A stretch of DNA of 64,000 nucleotides from Symsagittifera roscoffensis (taxonomy: Eukaryota > Xenacoelomorpha > Acoela > Convolutidae), in the NCBI RefSeq assembly GCF_963678635.1, contig NC_087063.1, positions 77,337,617 to 77,401,616 on the forward strand. Reading direction: 5' to 3'. The position numbers and the translations under genes are program-made. Shown here in pieces: positions 57,781 to 64,000 of this stretch (the first letter of the stretch is position 1; each line of letters starts with the position of its first letter). The notes under the pieces are model-generated. The model saw only the letters and a list, made by a program, of their open reading frames with translations, searched no databases and had not been told where the DNA came from.

Positions 57781-59160
57781 GTCAATGAATTTTTCTTGAA
57801 ACGACATTTTTTTCTTCATCCTTACATCCTAAAAACAGCGTGATAAGTTTTGTAACTGATAGCATTTCAAAGTAAGCCAGCTAAATTCAAGTTGGAATGA
57901 ATTTTGAGCCGGTTTTATTCATCGCTCACGCCCCGTTATATGAACGCTTTCCAGCCGCCAAAATTGGATGAAACATAATCACAGTTGGAAAAATATCACT
58001 GTAAAAGACATATTAATTGAAACACAAAAAAATTTACTCATAGTAATTGTCATATATTAATTGTCAATTCTTTTCGATTAAAGGTTGAAGGAGCTTGATA
58101 GAAATTATTAAAATGCTGGTATATATAAATTTCAAAGTAACTATTGAATAGTTTTCATTTTATTGTATAAATTTAATTGCTGCCACCTCACTAGTTTTTG
58201 CGGTTTTTCGAGGATAGTGAAGTGCTCTTTAAGACCAATTGCAATTTTCCTAAAATCCCAATTTGACAAATAAAATTCGTGTATGTTAAATAATTACTCA
58301 ATTGCAAGTGTAAAACTCGCAAAAAGAACAGTAAGAAAACAGATTTGAAAAATCTTGATATCCTACAACCCAAAAATAACATCAACCACCTAATAGGCTA
58401 GTGCTCCTTCTGTTTCGCCACTCATGTTTGCTAGGGACTAAGGAGAGGTATTTTGCGACCTTTCTCAGAACCTGGGAGTACTGGCATTTGGTTTCGCTGC
58501 ATAGTTGTCCAAAATGCAGAATACAAATTGCAATGTACGAATAAGCATGTAGTTTAAATTAAACAGAACTTTTCAAAGCTAAAAAACAAAGCCGCCGCTT
58601 GGAAAAAATTGGCGCTTCAGGCTTACTTCGATGCTCAGCTGCTTTCTTTTTCTCAGCCGTTCCGTAATTACAATTCCCGTTTCCAGTTCATTCTCTGATT
58701 ACTCAGGCTGATAGTATCTGCCGACAGGGGTTGTAAACATATCGAAATTATATCCTTCTCCGCCTTTGAAATTCCGTACATGCTATCAGTTGGTGGCTGC
58801 AATCACTGGACGTCCCATTCCCATCAGTCAAAATTTCGGCCAATTTCTCGAAGAAACTGTATTTTGTAAAACTTGTTCCCGCAAGCTAATGTTTTTACTG
58901 TATATTTTTGTATATAGTGCCAATTAACAAATCCACTCAAGATACTTTTTTGTACAAATGACTTCCAAGTTATATTCACTGGATCTTATCCAAAAAAATT
59001 ATTGACCGCGAAAATGCATTCCAGATAAAAAAAATTTTAGGGTTCTTTGTGTTTAAGTTTCTCCTGAGCTACTTTCGTAACACCATGACTGTTTAGCTTT
59101 TCCTCAACAAACAAAGCTTTAATTTAAAACGAAAATTTTTTAGAAAAATTTTTGATCGTT
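57781..59160. other. AT-rich intergenic sequence
   Basis: No confirmed gene. A frame at about 58698-58925 (plus) has protein-like composition (LVAAITGRPIPISQNFGQFL, CKTCSRK) after a possible ATTACTCAG acceptor, but I could not confirm it as an exon. Confidence 0.35.
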
Positions 59161-59162
59161 AA

Positions 59163-59395
59163 ATTTGTTAAACCCAAGCTTTACATCATAGTTATAGCGG
59201 TTAAATATGTTTTTTGATCAAATTATCTTTTTTATTTTGTTGGTGATGGATCGTTTTCATACCACTAAAACCTCCGTAGGTTTTAGTGGTATGAAAACGA
59301 TCCATCACCAACAAAATAAAAAAGATAATTTGATCAAAAAAACTAATTTGAACGCTATAACTATGATGTAAAGCTTGGGTTTCAGTCTAACAAAC
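59163..59395. repeat. Large near-perfect palindrome
   Basis: Inner arms 59210-59273 and 59278-59341 are exact reverse complements (64 bp) around a 4-base loop CCGT. After a mismatched section of about 10 bases, outer arms 59173-59199 and 59353-59379 (27 bp, CCCAAGCTTTACATCATAGT onward) again match exactly, and TTTGTT/AACAAA continue the pairing. No coding sequence inside. Confidence 0.95.
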
Positions 59396-59399
59396 TCTT

Positions 59400-61030
59400 T
59401 TAAGAATTCCCCAGCAAATTCAATTTTGATCTTCGCCATCACGGTGTTGTTTTTGTTGTTATAGAAGGGATGCTAGGATGGAAAATCAAAGTTTTTTCGC
59501 AGGTCAACAAATTCGTCAAAATCCTTGTAATAATAGTTATTGCGGGTTTTATACACGAGTGAATAAGTGTCAGAATATATTATGTTAGACTTGAAAGGTT
59601 TCTTCAAAAAATCTCCGGAGTAAATGAAGATCAAATTTCATGATAAATGGTTGTGATATATAGCCGATCTGATTCCATGACTGTTCCTACATACAAAGTC
59701 TGAGTTTTCAATGTGTTATTTTTTATTTTCATTCGCTGATCTCAGAGTACCCAGAATTGTCAATTTTTTTGATTTAATCGAAAATTTGATGAGGAAACAG
59801 ATTTGTTCGTTTTATAACTAAGTATGATGTTTTATGCTCATTGCCACGATCACCTGATATTACTCAATTATTTGATTACTTGACTATTCTAACAACATTT
59901 TGTAATTGAGTAGGGTACGATTGTCTTATGTGCTGCCAATAAATCGCGTTTAATTGTTAATTTAGTCGTAATTTTTAAAAAAATAAGCTGCAGGCTTAGA
60001 CAGTACCTCAGACAGTCTGATTATTATGGAATCAATATCTATTAGTTGATGTCCGAAGATGTCCAATATAGCCAGTTCATAAGCCTTTCAAATAAATTTG
60101 GGTACATTAGATTGTCTTCCGAGATGATCATTTTGCTGAAAATTAAGAGTTGATTTAAATCAAAAAGTTTGAGAAGTGTTCAAATCAATATTTCATGGCT
60201 ATAGGTTTTATTGGAAAAAATTGTGTTCAACATAGAAAAATTCTCAACTCTTGTGTTTAACATAGATATCATCTCAACCCTTGTGTTTAACATAGATAAC
60301 ATCTCAACTCTTGTGTCTTCTTGCAGTTGCTAGTTTAACAATTTTTTAAATCATTTTGTGTTTCTCCTAATTATTTTTTCAGCACTAGTAAAATAATTTC
60401 TCAAACAATCAAACCCATCAAATTTCACAAATTCCATTTCAATGCCGCGAGCGGTGAATTTTTTGCGAACTAAAAATTTGGTTATCTTTGTACGGCTATA
60501 AAACTCTTTCAAACTTACGACGATTTTTTCTCAGAACTGCTGTATTACAAGCCAAATGATGCAAAATTCACCTTGTCTGAAGCTCGATATTTTTTTTCGG
60601 AACTGCTGAATATCAAGCCAGAGGAAGTAAAAGTAACCTTGTCCAATAAACTACTGGCAATTTTGATAAATTAATTGAAACACAGTCGAACTCTCGTCAT
60701 AATTTTTTCTAAATCCGACAAAAATTGAAAATGATTGCATAAACACAATACGATAATTGAAACAATCTCTTTAACAAATTCTTCTTTGCAATTTTGAGTC
60801 TGTACTTTATTCGCTATTCCTTCGAACCTTGAAATGAAAACTAAGCTGTTAAGTCTTTGCTGTTTTGAGGGGCGAGAACACACATGGTTATGGTCCGATT
60901 CTTAGCAGGACAACTAACTTCTTCTGAAGCTTCGGCTGTGAAGAACGTAATGCTCGGGGAAGTACATAGTGGGTCAACTACTCTTGATTTAAGTAATTTT
61001 TTGAATTAAAAAACTGGTAATTTGATTTAT
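59400..61030. other. AT-rich intergenic sequence with small tandem duplications
   Basis: Three units of about 38 bp around AACATAGATAACATCTCAAC at 60228-60325, and two imperfect units of about 66 bp at 60527-60650 (CAGAACTGCTGTATTACAAG / CGGAACTGCTGAATATCAAG). No gene seen. Confidence 0.5.
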
Positions 61031-61036
61031 TGCAAC

Positions 61037-61437
61037 TGGATCGGAATTATTTTTTGTTCGCCCCCCCCCCTCCCCCCAATTAGGGATTCAAACCATACCG
61101 CAAAAAGGTCCCCTCTGCACTAATTTGATATATCCATTTTTGGCTAATGAACCCTAAAATCTTTTTAATGGCGCCTTTGGCGCCAATACTTACTAATTTT
61201 GAGAGGAAAGCGCCAGCCAAAACAAAAAAGGTGACTCTCTGGTCAAAACTTTCCAAAAGTACCTTAAAACGCCTTTTTCCAAAATGTTTTTCAGGAAATT
61301 TGGTCAAAATAGGGTCGTTTTAGTGATTTGAGGGGGCTCGGAAAATCATTTTGGTCGACCTAAAACAAAAGATCGACAAAATATTCTAGATTATTTTGAA
61401 AACTTGCCCCTTCTCCCTCGAGAAAAAACCCCTGTAT
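61037..61437. mobile_element. Second hAT-like MITE copy, inverse orientation
   Basis: The right part (about 61320-61435) is the reverse complement of 23815-23920 (AAAATCATTTTGGTCGACCT, CTCCCTCGAG, ending CCCCTG). The left end CTGGATCGGAATTA resembles the other MITE terminus (CAGGATCGGATTTA), followed by a C10 run and a GGCGCCTTTGGCGCC palindrome at about 61170. No clear 8-bp duplication. Confidence 0.55.
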
Positions 61438-61980
61438 TTATCTCATTTGAAAAAAACAGTGGGTTGAAAAACGTTGTTGCTGATCCAACCACTTAACTTG
61501 GGAAGTAACTTTGTCTTATGTGTTTCAGTTTTTTTAAACTTTCTTTACAAGCAAAAGCAAGTATTACAAATATTTATCGGAACGGGTCGAGAAAAACCAG
61601 TTGAAGTTTTCAATTATAATCGAATGTTTCTTTCACCCTTTGTCTTGCCACCAACGATTTCAGAAGGTTCAAGCGGAAAAAAGAGCATGAAACTCAACAT
61701 TTTCATTCACTATTCGTAAGACTGCTTCAATGGCTCTTCATGTACACACAAAGCGACAGCGGTTCTAAGCGTCGATTAGAGCAAAAACTGGTATAAAACC
61801 ACCAGTTAGAATCAGCATCAAAATCAATTTTCCAACCATAGCTGCTTGCTTTGAAAAAGTTTAGGTTTCACTAATTAGCGACAGTTCCGAAAGATTCTAA
61901 CAGATTCTCTAACTACAAACAACTCAGTCACCAGAAGTCGCAACGAAATGTTTCAAACTATATAACTTAATTTAAAAAAC

Positions 61981-62105
61981 TTTAGCCAAGTTTTGAGGTT
62001 GTTGATTTAATTTTCAAATTCGCGACAAAGATTTCACTGAGCCTAAATTTTGAGGTTTTTGATTTAAATTGCAAATTCGCGACAAAGATTTCATTTAGCC
62101 AAATT
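61981..62105. repeat. Two tandem ~60-bp units
   Basis: TTTTGAGGTTGTTGATTTAA...GCAAATTCGCGACAAAGATTTCA-type sequence occurs twice (about 61993 and 62050) with a few differences. Confidence 0.7.
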
Positions 62106-62199
62106 GTTTTGATACACTTTCTAAATAGTTTCATATAAATGATGAGTGAGAAAGACTGGCAACAACCCACATTACTCAAATGTGTTAAATACTCCACTG

Positions 62200-64000
62200 G
62201 ATCAGAGGGTGATGTGGTTTCATGCGCTTTCTGTCCTGCTGTGATAAATGGAGTCTGTCTTGGTCTGGATACCGTAAACTGACTTGGACTTGTGAAAACT
62301 GTGAAAGAAAACCGAAGCTAAGTGGCCTCTTTTCTTTACTGAAATCGTTGGAGAATAAACTTAATGCTACAACTTATTTTGGTCAACGATTGGATAAATT
62401 GAAAAATGAAACAAGATATTTGAATAATTGCAGCCCAAGAGCTTTATGACTAGTGTAATACCGGCCAGACGTAACTCTGGATAGGTTTCAAACGAACCTA
62501 CCAAAATACAGCGAGACTCTGTTTTTGAAGAACATTTGACTCAACTCTGCACAGAGAAAGAACTGATAGCAGTGTGAGCAAACGAAAACTTAGTGCCACC
62601 GAGTCAAATTCTAGGAGAAAACTCATAGTACAGGTGCCAATAAAAATGGCGCCTTTCAAGGTGTTGCCCCAAAACGCCATATCTATTTGGACCGACTAAC
62701 GAAGGAATATGGTGTTGAGGAAATAAAAAAGCACTGTGCCAATAATGGTGCAGATGTGATACATATGCGGGAAACGACAAAAAAAGACTAAACGCTGAGA
62801 AGTTTTCCTGTTATCTTTGCTGATGAGAAATCGGAAGTAAATGACTCTCCGGATTTTTGGCCGCAAAACAGCGTTGTTAACAGATTTTTCCTGAATGAAG
62901 AAACAATGATTTGGCTGAAAATGTTCAAAAAACTCTCTGACCGACAAACAAAGATATATATTGGATTTTTCAATGTGCGTTCCATTAGATGGAAAATAAC
63001 GCCACTTTGACATATCACTCTTTCTAATTTTTTGCGCTTATTTGGAATTATATAAACCTGGATTATATCAAGTGAAGGCTATCTCCTTTGACAAATTTAT
63101 CCAAATGGCTGTACATTTTTTAACTGTCCTCGTGAAAGTAGACTTGGCGGCGGACTAGCTTTAAGTGCGCACCAGTCTTTGCGTGTATCTTTAATTCGTC
63201 ATATTCGCTCCGACTTTTTAGAAACAGCTTTATTCATTTTTCACAACTTAGGGTTAAATTGACTTTTAATGGCAGTATATCGGCCTCCTACAAATTTCAA
63301 TTGTTTCATTGCCGAATTGAGCAACTTATTTACTCAATTTCTACCGAATTGCAATTTTTTATCTGTTTGGGTTTTAACGTGCACTACAATAACAGGGCTA
63401 ATAAGTTTTTTCTACTCGAAGACTTATTAAAAGAATTTAGGTTAAACCGGTCTGTTCAAGAACCAACGCAAACCAAGGGCAACATACTTGATTTAATTTT
63501 ATCATTTGAAAATAACAAGCCTCAAAAAGTTTAAGTTTCTGCTTTTGATAAATCTTATCATGACTTCGTAAAAATTACGGCATATAGTACTTTCCTTCAA
63601 ACCAAGAAAAAATTACTTACACATCGCAGTTGGAAAAATGTTAATTTAACTGAGTTTCGTTTAATGCTTGAATCGTCTTTGGACTTAAATATTGGTCTTA
63701 GTGTTCCTGAGATAACTTCAAATTGTTTACTGTTTTTAGCCAAACTGTCGAATCAATAACGGATTACATTGCGCCCCTTAAAAAGCGCAGTAAACTTATT
63801 CGCAAATGTGAGTTTTTTAATACGGCGCTGATGGAAATGAAACGGAAACGTCGTAAATTGGAAAGAATGTATTGAAAACATAAAGTCAGTTTTCAGAATA
63901 CAAAGAGTATGATCGGAAACTGCTTTGTGGAAAAAAGAGAACACTTTTAGAAAAAAATCGATGTTACTGAAACAGACTCCGAGAAATATAAAGCTCTTGA
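62200..64000 (+). pseudogene. Degenerate CR1/Jockey-like non-LTR retrotransposon, 5' part
   Basis: 62219-62449 encodes a decayed PHD-type finger (CDKWSLSWSGYRKLTWTCENC), typical of ORF1 in CR1/L2-like elements. ORF1-like text follows to about 62930. An apurinic endonuclease begins at about 62960 (IGFFNVRSIRWK) and its middle and end are at 63120-63535 (GGGLALSAHQSLRVSL, AVYRPPTNFNCF, VQEPTQTKGNILDLILSFEN), then a linker (YIAPLKKRSKLIRK, MEMKRKRRKLERMY) that normally precedes RT. Stops and frameshifts are frequent and the catalytic GDFN block appears as GFNVHYNN. The RT should lie beyond the window. Confidence 0.75.

Noticed and set aside
58698-58925. Possible plus-strand exon (contains CKTCSRK)
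   Set aside because: Good composition and a plausible upstream CAG acceptor, but no donor, no partner exon and no family match.

Overview
This window comes from an animal genome, most likely an AT-rich invertebrate. The evidence is spliced genes on the minus strand (one intron is only 45 nt, with a GTAAGT donor), a (CAA)n microsatellite, and a mix of Ty3/gypsy, Ty1/copia, PHD-ORF1 non-LTR and hAT-like elements. I cannot name the species. Little of the window is ordinary gene; most is mobile DNA of several ages set in AT-rich intergenic sequence.

Region 1 (1-15.1 kb) is Element A, a GC-richer Ty3/gypsy-type LTR retrotransposon with about 2.3-kb LTRs, gag, protease, RT/RNase H, integrase, an env-like gene with an N-terminal signal segment and C-terminal anchor, and a small acidic/basic accessory frame before the 3' LTR. 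It is broken: several frameshifts, in-frame stops, and loss of the RT block that carries the YxDD motif. An identical 183-bp host segment lies at both ends, 14.9 kb apart, and its 3' LTR copy also carries the primer-binding site; both facts point to tandem duplication or an assembly artefact.

Region 2 (15.1-32.1 kb) is intergenic sequence with a degenerate Ty1/copia remnant, a hAT-like MITE with 8-bp target duplication, a 49-bp minisatellite, the last exon of a membrane-anchored RING-finger protein (minus strand), the (CAA)n tract, and two diverged dispersed-repeat families.

Region 3 (32.1-51.1 kb) is the highlight. Element B is an 18,987-bp LTR element with 410-bp LTRs about 99% identical and a perfect 4-bp target duplication (GAAG). 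It carries Gag-Pro, Pol with a Ty3-like RT (YLDD), RNase H and DDE integrase, then about 6 kb of further coding sequence: a multi-pass membrane plus P/S/T-rich frame, a long Env-like glycoprotein, and an intact 598-aa protein of unknown function whose ATG overlaps the env stop codon (ATGA). A possible -1 frameshift heptamer lies at the pro/pol junction, and each LTR holds a perfect 13-bp hairpin. Most gag, pol and env frames are interrupted by single frameshifts, many in homopolymer runs, and by UAR stops, so either the sequence has consensus errors or the copy has recently died. A 958-bp deletion derivative of the same family, with its own target duplication (GTTC), sits 465 bp downstream.

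Region 4 (52.5-64 kb) holds two exons of a small membrane-protein gene (minus strand), long AT-rich intergenic DNA, tandem copies of a dispersed repeat, an unusually perfect ~230-bp palindrome, a second MITE copy in inverse orientation, and the 5' part of a degenerate CR1/Jockey-like non-LTR retrotransposon (PHD finger, endonuclease, linker before RT) that runs off the window end.
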